This document shows positions 42,813 through 51,967 of a stretch of 64,000 nucleotides of DNA, one piece after another. Numbering within the stretch: the first letter of the stretch is position 1; every line of letters starts with the position of its first letter. Origin of the DNA: an uncultured Olleya sp. (GTDB taxonomy: Bacteria; Bacteroidota; Bacteroidia; Flavobacteriales; Flavobacteriaceae). The stretch covers positions 35,941-99,940 of the forward strand of contig CANNFD010000010.1 of assembly GCA_947503885.1 (NCBI GenBank), read 5' to 3'. The notes beneath the pieces are model-generated. The model was not told where the DNA came from. It saw nothing but the letters and a program-made list of their open reading frames with translations, and made no database searches. The translations under genes and the position numbers were made by a program.

Positions 42813-43895
42813 TTATTTTTTTTCAAAAGAAACGCTTCCATACTCCGAGTTTATTTTAATTAAATTTCCAGAGTTGTTTTTATAGTGATATCCAGAATAG
42901 TATTTGTCCGAGTTTTTTTCGCTTACAGTTTTCATTTCAAAATCATTGTTTCCGTTAAGTCCACCGTATTCTAATTTTATATCAAAATCAAAAGCATATT
43001 CAGGATCAATACCTATTTTTATTCCAACGTAATCAGACTCAATAGTAATATCACCTGCGTTTTTAGTCATCTTACCAATTTTTATCGAACCATAATCAGC
43101 ATTTAAATTCACGTTTTTATAGACATCGCCCAAAACAACTGTTAAATAATCTCCGTTACCAGAAATGTTGTTTAATTTATTGACACGGATACTACCATAA
43201 TCACAATTATAGTTTATGTTTTCGGCAATTTCTACTAGAGATTTAGTGTAATCTGCAACAATAGTTAAGTCCTTGGCTTTAGCAACTGTAAAACCACTAT
43301 AATCGGCGTTGATTTTTCCACTTTTAATATATTCAAAATAGCTATTGTTAGTATAATCAAAGTTTATAGTGTTATTGTCTGCAAGCAACTCTTTAGTTGT
43401 AATTTTACCGTAATCACAGTTTATCTCGGCACGTCCTTCTAAAGTGCCTAAGGTTATATTACCATAGTCATTATTAAGGTTGACGTTATTAGTAATTGGC
43501 ATTTTAACCACGTAATTTATTTTCATATTCACGTTATTATTATTAGACCAATTCCACCACGAGTTCTTTTTTTGTTTCATAATTATAGTTTCGGCAGATA
43601 CAAAACTTGAGCTTCCTGAAAACTCGACATCAATTTCATTAAGTTTTTTTTGTACTTCGTCAGCATCATTACCACTAGTAGTAATTGTAACTTCAATAGA
43701 GATTGTGTTTCCGGTCCATGTTACTATATCTAAATTTCCGTATTTATTAGATATTTTAAGTGTCGCGTCCTTGTTGACAGTATACTCTTTTTTAATAGTT
43801 TTTTTCTTGGTATGTTTAGCGTCCCAAGTTCCATTGTTTGAAAATGCAAAAAGCGGAAGCATTAAGCAAAGGGTTAATTTATATAGTAGTTTCAT
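42813..43895 (-). CDS. DUF4097-like beta-helix envelope protein
   Basis: 360 residues. Signal peptide (LPLFAFS), then repeats of DYGNI/DYGSI-type turns (NNDYGNITLG, NCDYGKITT, NADYSGFTV, NADYGSIKIG) typical of DUF4097-type beta helices. It overlaps the anti-sigma gene by 17 bases and precedes the DUF2807 gene by 27 bases, so belongs to the same operon. Probably a periplasmic or outer-membrane target of the sigma factor. Confidence 0.8.
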   Translation of the reverse strand: MKLLYKLTLCLMLPLFAFSNNGTWDAKHTKKKTIKKEYTVNKDATLKISNKYGNLDIVTWTGNTISIEVTITTSGNDADEVQKKLNEIDVEFSGSSSFVSAETIIMKQKKNSWWNWSNNNNVNMKINYVVKMPITNNVNLNNDYGNITLGTLEGRAEINCDYGKITTKELLADNNTINFDYTNNSYFEYIKSGKINADYSGFTVAKAKDLTIVADYTKSLVEIAENINYNCDYGSIRVNKLNNISGNGDYLTVVLGDVYKNVNLNADYGSIKIGKMTKNAGDITIESDYVGIKIGIDPEYAFDFDIKLEYGGLNGNNDFEMKTVSEKNSDKYYSGYHYKNNSGNLIKINSEYGSVSFEKK

Positions 43896-44424
43896 AATTA
43901 TTTTGTTTTAATGTTTTTAGGGCTTCAATTTGTAATAGTGTGCTTTGTAAGACGTCAATTCTGTTTTGAAAATTTGTAATCATTGCATAAATAACGCGTT
44001 GGTCTTCGCCACTTTCAATTAAATTTAATTTTAAAGTTTTATATTCTTTTTCTAATTGGTCTAATCTTTTTAAAGCATCATTAACTAGTTTTTCTGTTTC
44101 TGGACTTTTATTTTTATTAAGCTTTTTTAACTCAAAAGCAATTGTGCTAGAAAAAAAGTTCTGCGTTTCGGCTAGTTCTGGAGAGATGCTTGCTAAATCA
44201 TTTTGGGTAATAGTTGGTTTTAAATTAAGCGTAATACTTAAAATTAAGACAACAGATGCTGCAACAGCAAGTAAAGGTTTCCAGTAATTAGTTTTACGAC
44301 TAGCTACTTTGCTTTCAGTTTTGTTTAGTTTGTCAATAAAACGTTGCTGATGTCCTAAATTTGGGACTTCAATATCAAATTGATTATCTAAACCTTCAAA
44401 TAATTGTTCTATTTTATCTTTCAT
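43879..44424 (-). CDS. Anti-sigma factor-like membrane protein
   Basis: 181 residues. An N-terminal cytoplasmic part (about 1-45; FEGLDNQFDIEVPNLGHQQRFIDKLNK) is followed by one membrane helix (about 48-67, PLLAVAASVVLILSITLNL) and a helical C-terminal part (ETEKLVNDALKRLDQLEKEYKTLK). Position directly after the sigma factor gene supports a role in holding it at the membrane. No zinc-binding HxxxCxxC motif is visible, so it is not of the ZAS class. Confidence 0.82.
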   Translation of the reverse strand: MKDKIEQLFEGLDNQFDIEVPNLGHQQRFIDKLNKTESKVASRKTNYWKPLLAVAASVVLILSITLNLKPTITQNDLASISPELAETQNFFSSTIAFELKKLNKNKSPETEKLVNDALKRLDQLEKEYKTLKLNLIESGEDQRVIYAMITNFQNRIDVLQSTLLQIEALKTLKQNNYETTI

Positions 44425-44429
44425 AACAA

Positions 44430-44984
44430 TTAGTTTAATTGTTCTAATTTTTTTCTTAAACTTTCTTTAGCTCTAGAGACCGTTGTTCTGCAATTTGCAT
44501 AGCTAATTTGCATGACTTGACTAATTTCTTCATAATCATAACCTTCAATTAAATTTAGGGTTAAGGCTATTCTATAATTAGATTTTAGGGTGTATAATGT
44601 CTCTAAAACTTTTTTAGCTTTAAGAGAGGTTAACTGGGTTGTAGTATCAACGCCTTGATGGTCTTCAATTTTGTATAATACATCGTCCAAAGCAACCTCT
44701 TCATTTTTTTTATTTTTATTAAAAGCATGAATGCTATTATTAACAACTATGCGTTTTAACCAAGCACTAAAGGTGCTAATTTCTTTAAGTTTATCTAGCT
44801 TAGTAAATGCGGTCAAAAAGGACTCTTGCATAATATCTTCGGCTTCAAAACTATTATTCACAATTCTATACGAGGTATTATACATTGCTTTATAATATCT
44901 GTTATAAACCTCCAATTGCGCAAATTGGTTACCAGATAAGCAAAGCGTAATAAGTTGCTCAATATTGTGATGGGTTAGTGTCAA
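44430..44984 (-). CDS. ECF RNA polymerase sigma factor
   Basis: 184 residues from a TTG start; no in-frame ATG precedes it. Region 2 (YNTSYRIVNNSFEAEDIMQESFLTAFTKL) and region 4 (LTLNLIEGYDYEEISQVMQISYANCRTTVSRAKESLRKKL) are both clear. It directs transcription of an envelope-stress-like regulon and probably its own operon. A candidate promoter is at 45001-45033. Anti-sigma gene follows after five bases. Confidence 0.92.
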   Translation of the reverse strand: MTLTHHNIEQLITLCLSGNQFAQLEVYNRYYKAMYNTSYRIVNNSFEAEDIMQESFLTAFTKLDKLKEISTFSAWLKRIVVNNSIHAFNKNKKNEEVALDDVLYKIEDHQGVDTTTQLTSLKAKKVLETLYTLKSNYRIALTLNLIEGYDYEEISQVMQISYANCRTTVSRAKESLRKKLEQLN

Positions 44985-45000
44985 AAAATGGTTGTGTTTT

Positions 45001-45033
45001 ATATAAAGAGGAAAGTTAAAACACTTTGTTACA
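45001..45033 (-). promoter_or_regulatory. Candidate ECF-type promoter of the sigma operon
   Basis: On the minus strand TGTAACAAAG (-35 type with AAC core, 45024-45033) and CTCTTT (45005-45010) are about 17 bases apart, and the predicted start is just before the TTG codon. The AAC core is the usual ECF -35 element; the sigma factor could regulate itself. Confidence 0.35.
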
Positions 45034-45276
45034 CTTTTATAAAAATTATTTTATTTTTTTAGCGAGTAAATTTTTTAAAGTTGACTATAAACTTTTCAAT
45101 TTTAGACTTATATCTTAAAAATTTGGCACATTAATTGAAATTTTAATACTGAAAATAGGCTGTTGTTATTGGTATTTGTAAGGGTATCAACACAATAGCA
45201 AAAGTTTAATTGATAATTATAATAACAAATAGCATAAATGAAACTATTATAGTGACATTTTGGCTTATATATATCT
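45034..45276. other. Intergenic region before lon, no clear promoter seen
   Basis: Part of a 292-base AT-rich gap between the divergent sigma and lon genes. I see no exact TAnnTTTG box close to lon; an ACATTTTG string at 45254 is a partial match. Confidence 0.4.
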
Positions 45277-47724
45277 ATGAAAAAACCTAATTTTATATCA
45301 CTTGACAGTTTGTCATTACAGGATTTTGATGAAAATTCAGAGTTAATACCGTTAATGACCCCTGAAGATGAAGAGAAAATAGCTAAAGAAGAATTGCCAG
45401 AAACACTTCCAATTTTATCTTTACGTAATACAGTATTATTTCCAGGCGTAGTAATCCCAATTACTGCTGGACGTGATAAGTCTATTAAATTAATTAACGA
45501 TGCTAATAATGGTGGAAAAGTTATTGGTGTTGTCTCTCAAATTGATGAAGAGGTAGAAGACCCTAAAGCAGAAGACTTACACCAAATTGGTACAGTAGCT
45601 AGAATTTTAAAAGTTTTAAAAATGCCAGATGGTAACACAACTGTTATTATCCAAGGTAAAAAACGTTTTGAAATTGATCAAGTTATCACCGAGGAACCAT
45701 ACATTAAGGCAACTGTAAAAGAAGTGCCTCAAGCAAAACCTGCAGCTAAAAATAAAGAGTTTGCAGCAATAATAGACTCTATTAAAGAGCTTGCTGTACA
45801 AATTATAAAGGACAGTCCAAACATCCCAACTGAAGCTACTTTTGCTATTAAAAATATTAAAAGTGATTCGTTTTTAATCAATTTTGTATCGTCTAACATG
45901 AATTTGGATGTGGACGAAAAGCAAGCACTTTTAGAAATGAACCATCTAAAAGATCGTGCTTTAGAAACTTTACGTTTTATGAATATCGAGTTTCAGAAAT
46001 TGGAACTTAAAAATGATATACAATCTAAAGTACAAAGTGATTTAAATCAGCAACAACGTGAGTATTTCTTAAATCAACAATTAAAAACTATTCAAGAAGA
46101 ATTGGGTGGAGGTAATGCTGAAGAAATTGAAGAAATGAAAAAGCGTGCTAAAGCTAAAAAATGGGACGACAAAGTCGGGAAACATTTTGATAAAGAGTTA
46201 GCAAAAATGCAACGTATGAATCCCCAAGTTGCCGAGTATAGTATACAACGTAACTACTTAGATTTATTTTTAGATTTACCATGGGGTAAGTTTAGTAAAG
46301 ATAAGTTTGATTTAAAACGTGCTGAAAAAATATTAGATCGTGACCACTACGGTTTAGACGATGTTAAAAAGAGAATCTTAGAGCATTTAGCAGTATTAAA
46401 GCTGCGTAATGACATGAAATCTCCAATACTATGTCTTTATGGACCACCAGGAGTAGGTAAAACCTCTTTAGGTAAGTCTGTAGCCGAAGCATTAGGACGT
46501 GAGTATGTACGTATGAGTTTAGGTGGATTACGTGATGAAGCTGAGATTCGCGGACACCGTAAAACCTATATAGGTGCAATGCCAGGACGTATTCTGCAAA
46601 GCCTTAAAAAAGCAGGTACATCTAATCCTGTATTTGTGTTAGATGAGATTGATAAATTATCAAATTCTCATCAAGGTGATCCATCTTCTGCTTTATTAGA
46701 GGTGTTAGATCCTGAGCAAAATGCAGCTTTCCATGATAATTTCCTAGAAATGGGATATGATTTGTCTAAGGTAATGTTTATAGCAACTACCAACAGTTTA
46801 AATACTATCCAGCCTGCTTTAAGAGACCGTATGGAAATTATAAATGTTACGGGTTATACTATTGAAGAAAAGGTAGAAATAGCTAAACGTCACTTATTAC
46901 CAAAGCAATTAAAAGAGCACGGTTTAAATGATACACATATTAAAATAGGAAAACCACAATTAGAAAAAATTGTAGAAGGTTATACTAGAGAGTCCGGTGT
47001 ACGTGGTTTAGAAAAGCAAATTGCTAAGATGGTACGTTATGCTGCTAAAAACATCGCAATGGAGCAGGAGTATAATATCAAAATATCTAATAATGATATC
47101 ATCGAAATCTTAGGAGGTCCAAAACTAGAGCGTGATAAATATGAAAATAACAACGTCGCTGGTGTTGTAACAGGATTAGCGTGGACTAGAGTAGGTGGTG
47201 ATATATTATTTATAGAATCTATTTTATCTAAAGGTAAAGGTGCATTAAACATTACCGGAAACTTAGGTAAGGTAATGAAGGAGTCTTCTACCATTGCAAT
47301 GGAGTTTATAAAAGCCCATGCAGAAGAGTTAAATATAGATCCAGATGTTTTTGATAAATACAACGTACACATCCACGTTCCAGAAGGGGCAACGCCTAAA
47401 GATGGACCAAGTGCAGGTGTGACCATGTTAACTTCATTAGTGTCATTATTTACTCAACGTAAAGTTAAGAAGAGCTTAGCCATGACTGGAGAAATAACAC
47501 TTCGTGGTAAAGTTTTACCTGTTGGAGGAATTAAAGAAAAAATCCTTGCTGCTAAACGTGCTAAAATTAAAGAGATTTTGCTATGTGAAGATAACAGACG
47601 TGATATCGAAGAGATTAAACCAGAGTATTTAAAAGGTTTAACATTTCACTATGTAACGGATATGTTGGATGTAGTTAATATTGCTATAACCAATCAAAAG
47701 GTTAAAAATGCTAAAAAATTATAA
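45277..47724 (+). CDS. lon: Lon protease (endopeptidase La)
   Basis: 815 residues. N-terminal LON domain (about 40-235), AAA+ module with Walker [13 protein letters not shown] (starts residue 389) and Walker [11 protein letters not shown], and a C-terminal protease domain with Ser712 (KDGPSAGV) and Lys755 (GGIKEKIL). ATP-dependent degradation of misfolded and regulatory proteins. The ATG at 45277 fits the family. Followed at 12 bases by a LysM gene. Confidence 0.97.
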   Translation: MKKPNFISLDSLSLQDFDENSELIPLMTPEDEEKIAKEELPETLPILSLRNTVLFPGVVIPITAGRDKSIKLINDANNGGKVIGVVSQIDEEVEDPKAEDLHQIGTVARILKVLKMPDGNTTVIIQGKKRFEIDQVITEEPYIKATVKEVPQAKPAAKNKEFAAIIDSIKELAVQIIKDSPNIPTEATFAIKNIKSDSFLINFVSSNMNLDVDEKQALLEMNHLKDRALETLRFMNIEFQKLELKNDIQSKVQSDLNQQQREYFLNQQLKTIQEELGGGNAEEIEEMKKRAKAKKWDDKVGKHFDKELAKMQRMNPQVAEYSIQRNYLDLFLDLPWGKFSKDKFDLKRAEKILDRDHYGLDDVKKRILEHLAVLKLRNDMKSPILCLYGPPGVGKTSLGKSVAEALGREYVRMSLGGLRDEAEIRGHRKTYIGAMPGRILQSLKKAGTSNPVFVLDEIDKLSNSHQGDPSSALLEVLDPEQNAAFHDNFLEMGYDLSKVMFIATTNSLNTIQPALRDRMEIINVTGYTIEEKVEIAKRHLLPKQLKEHGLNDTHIKIGKPQLEKIVEGYTRESGVRGLEKQIAKMVRYAAKNIAMEQEYNIKISNNDIIEILGGPKLERDKYENNNVAGVVTGLAWTRVGGDILFIESILSKGKGALNITGNLGKVMKESSTIAMEFIKAHAEELNIDPDVFDKYNVHIHVPEGATPKDGPSAGVTMLTSLVSLFTQRKVKKSLAMTGEITLRGKVLPVGGIKEKILAAKRAKIKEILLCEDNRRDIEEIKPEYLKGLTFHYVTDMLDVVNIAITNQKVKNAKKL

Positions 47725-47736
47725 TTGGTTTTTAAA

Positions 47737-48228
47737 ATGAAAAAACTAATAGTCATCACTCTGTTATTAAATTCTGTTTTAACATTTGCTCAAGACAATC
47801 ATTTAGTAAAGGTTTTATTAGATGGTAAACCTGCAGTTTTAAATACAAAAACAGGAGAGACGGAATATATTAATGATTTAAACTATAATAGTGCTAAAAT
47901 TTCAGAAAATAATTCTGATATAATCAATACGCATGTAGTAGAAAAAGGGGATACACTATACGCTATATCAAAAAAATATGGCGTTAGCATCCCACATATC
48001 AAATCTGTTAATAATTTAAAGTCTAATGTTTTAAGTGTAAATCAAGTACTAAAAATAGGGTATGCAGTTTCAGCAAGGGTTAAAGATGGTGGTTTATGGA
48101 CTGTTGTTAAAGGGGACACTTTGTACGCTATTTCTAAAAAAACTGGAGTTTCAATCTCAAAAATTAAAGCTTTAAACAATTTAGAAAACAATATAATTGT
48201 AATTGATCAAAAACTATTGCTAAAGTAG
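47737..48228 (+). CDS. LysM-domain exported protein
   Basis: 163 residues from the ATG at 47737. Signal peptide (VLTFAQ), a short spacer, then two LysM domains (HVVEKGDTLYAISKKYGVS... and WTVVKGDTLYAISKKTGVS...). LysM modules bind N-acetylglucosamine chains of peptidoglycan. No catalytic domain. May be co-transcribed with lon and the next LysM gene. Confidence 0.87.
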   Translation: MKKLIVITLLLNSVLTFAQDNHLVKVLLDGKPAVLNTKTGETEYINDLNYNSAKISENNSDIINTHVVEKGDTLYAISKKYGVSIPHIKSVNNLKSNVLSVNQVLKIGYAVSARVKDGGLWTVVKGDTLYAISKKTGVSISKIKALNNLENNIIVIDQKLLLK

Positions 48229-48243
48229 TTACAATCAATAGTT

Positions 48244-48251
48244 TATATTTG
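48244..48251 (+). promoter_or_regulatory. -7 promoter box of the second LysM gene
   Basis: TATATTTG, exact, 23 bases before the ATG at 48274. Confidence 0.6.
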
Positions 48252-48273
48252 TAATAATTAATCCACAATTACA

Positions 48274-49233
48274 ATGAAAAATTTACTATCAATTTTAGCT
48301 TTTTTATGCATTTTTATAAGTTTTGCACAAGAAGTCGAAGAAGAATTTATTCCAATAGAAGTCGAAGATAAAGAAGCATTTATATCTACCAAAACAGGCG
48401 AGTATATTTTTAGAGCTCATGCGAACACAAATCCTGAGGAATTGTCTACAACACCAAGTGGTGTTATTTATAATGATATATCTTATCATAATGTCACAAA
48501 AGGAGAAACTTTGTCTTCAATCTCAAAAAAACATAACATAAGTATAGAGCAATTAAAAAAGGACAATAAATTAAAAAGCAACGCTCTTAGTTTAAACCAA
48601 AAGATTAAGATTGTTAATCGTATTTTAGTACCCTCTAGTAGTCCTGTAATTAGCTATGTAGGCGAAGAGCGTATAATTGCAAGGCTACCTGTTGGAGAGT
48701 CTCCTGCAACATTACCACCACCACCTCCGCCAGCACCAACTACAAGAGAAGTTAAACAAGCACCAAAAACTAATTCTTACTCTAAACCAATGGTGATCCC
48801 GCAGACAACTACTAATAATCTAGCAGAAGAAGTAGTAGTAGAAGAGGATGATACTGACGAAATAATTGCAGCAAAAAAACAATTAGAAGAAGCTAGAAAA
48901 CAACTAGAATTAGCTAAACAAAAAGCAACAAAAAAAGAAGTTGACCTAGAGGATGTTAGTGAAGATGCTGAAGACCTTGTCGAGGACGAAAAAGAAGAAG
49001 TAGAAGATAAGGAGGAGGAAGTTACAGTTAGTAATAAAAAACCTTCAGTAGATAAGGATAAATTAGAATTAGTAGATGATACTACAGAAACACCAAACTA
49101 TCATGTTATAGTTAAAGGAGATAACCTATATAACTTATCTAAAAAATATAAAATTTCAGTTGAAGATTTAATCAAACTTAACGATGTAGATTTTAAAAAT
49201 TTAAAAATTGGACAAAAGTTAAAATTGAAGTAA
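48274..49233 (+). CDS. LysM-domain protein with acidic linker
   Basis: 319 residues. Signal peptide (ISFAQ). One LysM near residues 68-115 (YHNVTKGETLSSISKKHNIS), then a proline run (ATLPPPPPPAPTT), a long acidic and basic helical stretch (about residues 190-265), and a C-terminal LysM (YHVIVKGDNLYNLSKKYKIS). It looks like a spacer protein holding two cell-wall contacts apart. Next to porQ. Confidence 0.82.
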   Translation: MKNLLSILAFLCIFISFAQEVEEEFIPIEVEDKEAFISTKTGEYIFRAHANTNPEELSTTPSGVIYNDISYHNVTKGETLSSISKKHNISIEQLKKDNKLKSNALSLNQKIKIVNRILVPSSSPVISYVGEERIIARLPVGESPATLPPPPPPAPTTREVKQAPKTNSYSKPMVIPQTTTNNLAEEVVVEEDDTDEIIAAKKQLEEARKQLELAKQKATKKEVDLEDVSEDAEDLVEDEKEEVEDKEEEVTVSNKKPSVDKDKLELVDDTTETPNYHVIVKGDNLYNLSKKYKISVEDLIKLNDVDFKNLKIGQKLKLK

Positions 49234-49289
49234 AAAATAAATTTACAATAACTACGTTTTAATGTAGATTTATTTACTTTGCACCACTT

Positions 49290-50312
49290 ATGTTTAAAAT
49301 TAAAATTGTCCCTTTTTTTATATTACTTTCTAGCACTATTGGCTATGCACAATTGGGTGGACAATCTACGTATCAGTTTTTAAATTTAGTTTCCTCTCCA
49401 CGACAAGCTGCTTTAGGTGGTAAAGTGTTAACAAATATAGATTATGATGTTACACAAGGTTTGTATAACCCATCAGCAATTAATCCAGAAATGGATAATC
49501 AATTTTCTTTAAATTTTAGCAACTATTTAGGAGGCATAACTTATGGTACAGCAGCGTATGCTTACACCTGGGACAGACGTACACAAACCCTACACGCCGG
49601 TATGACCTATATTAATTATGGGGATTTTGATGGTTATGATGAAAACGGAATGCAAACAGGGACATTTACAGGGACAGAAGCAGCGTTATCTTTGGGATAT
49701 GCATTACAAATTGGGTATTCTGATTTTTATTTTGGTAGTAATTTAAAATTAATTACTTCTAGCTTAGAGCAATACAGCTCTTTCGGGATAGCTACAGACT
49801 TAGGTTTAATGTATGTGGATGAAAAATTAGAATTTCAAGCAGCACTAGTAGTACGTAATTTAGGGACGCAAATAACAACCTATGCAGGGCAACGCGAAAG
49901 TTTGCCTTTAGATATTACTTTAGGGTTGTCACAAACTCTAGAAAACGTTCCATTGCGGTGGCACCTAACTTTTGAAAACCTACAACAGTGGCCTATGGGT
50001 AAGTCTAACCCTGCTAGAGCAACAACTGACTTGGAAGGTAATCAAACTTCAGAAAAAGTAGGCTTTTTAAATAATGTTATGCGTCATACTATAATAGGCG
50101 CAGAGCTATTTCCGGATAAAGGCTTTAATATTAGATTAGGCTATAATTTTAGACGTGCAGAAGAGCTTCGCATTGTAGACCAACGTAATTTTTCTGGTCT
50201 ATCAGCTGGGTTTGGTCTTAAGATTAATAAATTACGCTTTAGCTATACTCATGCTAAATATACAGCAGCTAGTAATGCTAATTTCTTCGGTCTTAATATA
50301 GACTTACAATAA
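49290..50312 (+). CDS. porQ: Type IX secretion system protein PorQ
   Basis: 340 residues. Signal peptide (TIGYAQ). The PorV/PorQ barrel family pattern is evident: STYQFLNLVSSPRQAALGGKVL, YNPSAINPEMDNQFSLNF, and later ELFPDKGFNIRLGYNFRRAEELRI, with about 14 strands. PorQ is an outer-membrane component that with PorV, PorU and PorZ attaches secreted cargo to the cell surface. A near-consensus box (TTACTTTG) at 49274-49281 lies almost at the start codon, so the message may be leaderless. Confidence 0.9.
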   Translation: MFKIKIVPFFILLSSTIGYAQLGGQSTYQFLNLVSSPRQAALGGKVLTNIDYDVTQGLYNPSAINPEMDNQFSLNFSNYLGGITYGTAAYAYTWDRRTQTLHAGMTYINYGDFDGYDENGMQTGTFTGTEAALSLGYALQIGYSDFYFGSNLKLITSSLEQYSSFGIATDLGLMYVDEKLEFQAALVVRNLGTQITTYAGQRESLPLDITLGLSQTLENVPLRWHLTFENLQQWPMGKSNPARATTDLEGNQTSEKVGFLNNVMRHTIIGAELFPDKGFNIRLGYNFRRAEELRIVDQRNFSGLSAGFGLKINKLRFSYTHAKYTAASNANFFGLNIDLQ

Positions 50313-50388
50313 GTTTAAACTTGTTTTTTTTATTAAATAATTAATACCAATCTCAGAAAACACAGTCTGTATTTTCAATATTTAATCT

Positions 50389-50396
50389 TATTTTTG
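50389..50396 (+). promoter_or_regulatory. -7 promoter box of cmk
   Basis: TATTTTTG, exact. It covers a TTG at 50394 that would otherwise be the longest start, so the gene starts downstream. Confidence 0.65.
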
Positions 50397-50414
50397 AATT
50401 CTAAATTACAACAC

Positions 50415-51110
50415 GTGCAAAAAATTACAATAGCAATAGACGGTTTTTCATCTACCGGAAAAAGTACAGTAGCAAAGCAATTAGCAAAGCATTTGGGCTA
50501 TATTTATGTTGATACAGGTGCTATGTATAGAGCTGTTACATTGTTTACTATGCAAAATGGGTGGATAGATAACGACCAGTTTGATGTTGCGTCTTTAGTC
50601 ACTAATTTAGATAAAGTGACTATTAACTTTAAGTTTAATCCAGAGTTAGGCTTTGCAGAAGTCTACTTAAATGGTGCAAATGTAGAAAGAGAAATACGCA
50701 CACTTGAGGTGTCTAGTTATGTTAGTAAGGTTGCAGCAATACCAGAGGTGCGTTACCAATTGGTAAAACAGCAACAACTAATGGGTAAAGATAAAGGTGT
50801 GGTAATGGATGGACGTGATATTGGTACAGTAGTTTTTCCTTATGCCGAGTTAAAGCTTTTTATGACTGCATCTGCAGATAAACGTGCTACTAGACGTTTT
50901 GATGAGTTAATTAGTAGAGGTGATATTGTAAAATATGAAGACGTACTACGTAATGTACAAGAGCGTGATTATATTGATTCTCACAGAGAAGATTCTCCTT
51001 TAGTAAAAGCAGATGATGCTATCGAGATTGATAATTCTGACTTAACTTTAGAGGCGCAATTCCAAAAAATACTTAGCTTAGTAAATAAGACTTTAGAAAA
51101 GCTAGCGTAG
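50415..51110 (+). CDS. cmk: Cytidylate kinase
   Basis: 231 residues from the GTG at 50415, chosen because the promoter box covers the TTG at 50394 and the homology begins at KITIAIDGFSSTGKSTVAK (P-loop). Further motifs: YVDTGAMYRAVTL, DGRDIGTVVFPYAELKLFMTAS. It phosphorylates CMP and dCMP. Commonly adjacent to porQ in Bacteroidota as I recall. Confidence 0.93.
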   Translation: MQKITIAIDGFSSTGKSTVAKQLAKHLGYIYVDTGAMYRAVTLFTMQNGWIDNDQFDVASLVTNLDKVTINFKFNPELGFAEVYLNGANVEREIRTLEVSSYVSKVAAIPEVRYQLVKQQQLMGKDKGVVMDGRDIGTVVFPYAELKLFMTASADKRATRRFDELISRGDIVKYEDVLRNVQERDYIDSHREDSPLVKADDAIEIDNSDLTLEAQFQKILSLVNKTLEKLA

Positions 51111-51130
51111 TAATTAGCTTATTTAATTTA

Positions 51131-51176
51131 ATAAAAAAAAAGCGAATTGTCAGCATTAGCATAGACAATCCGCTTA
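51131..51176 (-). terminator. Terminator of the LysM gene, shared with cmk
   Basis: AAGCGAATTGTC and GACAATCCGCTT arms (one mismatch) with a 12-base loop, followed on the minus strand by a nine-base T run. Confidence 0.7.
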
Positions 51177-51197
51177 ACATAGTTTGCTATTAAACTC

Positions 51198-51578
51198 CTA
51201 CAAATTTGGAATTTTTAATTCTTGATCTGGGTGAATTACATCAGGGTTTTTTAGTATATCCTTGTTAGCTTCAAAAATAGCAGTGTATTTAGCTGCGTTT
51301 CCATAATAATGTTTTGCAATTTTTCCTAACGTATCTCCGCTAGCAACAGTGTGTCTTGCGTATACAGATGTATCTGCAACTTCAATATTAGCTTTTATAT
51401 CCGATGGGTTTTCTCCGCCAACTGCTTTAATAGCATCCCATATTAAGTTTTTCTCATATTGTGTAGCAGCAGTTCCTTTTACTTTTAATACACCATTTTC
51501 TTCACTAACATTTCCGTTAGCAATGTTTAATTTTTCTCCTAAATCAAGTACACCTTGATATTTTGCTTTTACAGCCAT
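51198..51578 (-). CDS. LysM peptidoglycan-binding domain protein (Kbp/YgaU-like)
   Basis: 126 residues without a signal peptide. An N-terminal BON-like fold (LDLGEKLNIANGNVSEENGVLKVKG) is followed by a C-terminal LysM (HTVASGDTLGKIAKHYYGNAAKYTAIF). E. coli Kbp/YgaU of this layout binds potassium in the cytoplasm. The absence of a signal sequence fits that. Convergent with cmk. Confidence 0.85.
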   Translation of the reverse strand: MAVKAKYQGVLDLGEKLNIANGNVSEENGVLKVKGTAATQYEKNLIWDAIKAVGGENPSDIKANIEVADTSVYARHTVASGDTLGKIAKHYYGNAAKYTAIFEANKDILKNPDVIHPDQELKIPNL

Positions 51579-51631
51579 ATATAATTTATTTTTAATTGTT
51601 AATCTACCTTAAAGATAGTAATAAATTTAGC

Positions 51632-51639
51632 AGAATCTT
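51632..51639 (-). promoter_or_regulatory. Possible -7 box of the Kbp-like gene
   Basis: TAAATTTA matches seven of eight consensus positions, 53 bases before the ATG at 51578. Also palindromic. Confidence 0.3.
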
Positions 51640-51794
51640 TAATGTAATTTTTTCATTTATACTACTCTTAGACTAAGTGTTTTGTTTAATCGATAAAGTG
51701 TAATAATTTTATGGATTAATAAATTAATTAGTTAGTTGACACTCAGTATTTTAATATTTTTTACTAAGTATTAGGCAATATTGTTAAAAAGCAC

Positions 51795-51802
51795 TATTTT
51801 TG
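51795..51802 (+). promoter_or_regulatory. -7 promoter box of rpsA
   Basis: TATTTTTG, exact, in a 389-base gap. Transcription would begin near 51809 and produce a leader of about 160 bases. Confidence 0.65.
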
Positions 51803-51808
51803 CACTCC

Positions 51809-51967
51809 TTTTTAGCGCATATAAGAAAGAAGAAAAGGGATTAAAACAATTTTATTTATAACACTTCTGTGTGTTAGCGCCTAATTTTTCTATACATAAC
51901 AGAATACAAACCGTAGTGCAATTTCATTTTAGCATAAGCTTAAAATTGCATTATTAAAATTATTTAA
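51809..51967 (+). promoter_or_regulatory. Long structured rpsA leader
   Basis: The leader is unusually long for this region. It contains AACAC-TTCT-GTGTT-type pairing (near 51861-51875), two copies of AGCGC, and TGCAATTT (51917-51924) pairing with AAATTGCA (51943-51950) shortly before the start codon. S1 represses its own synthesis in other bacteria, so a similar autogenous site is possible. Inference from length and pairing only. Confidence 0.4.

Noticed and set aside
47037..47426. 129-codon open frame opposite lon
   Set aside because: Lies fully in the protease domain of lon; no independent promoter or protein features.
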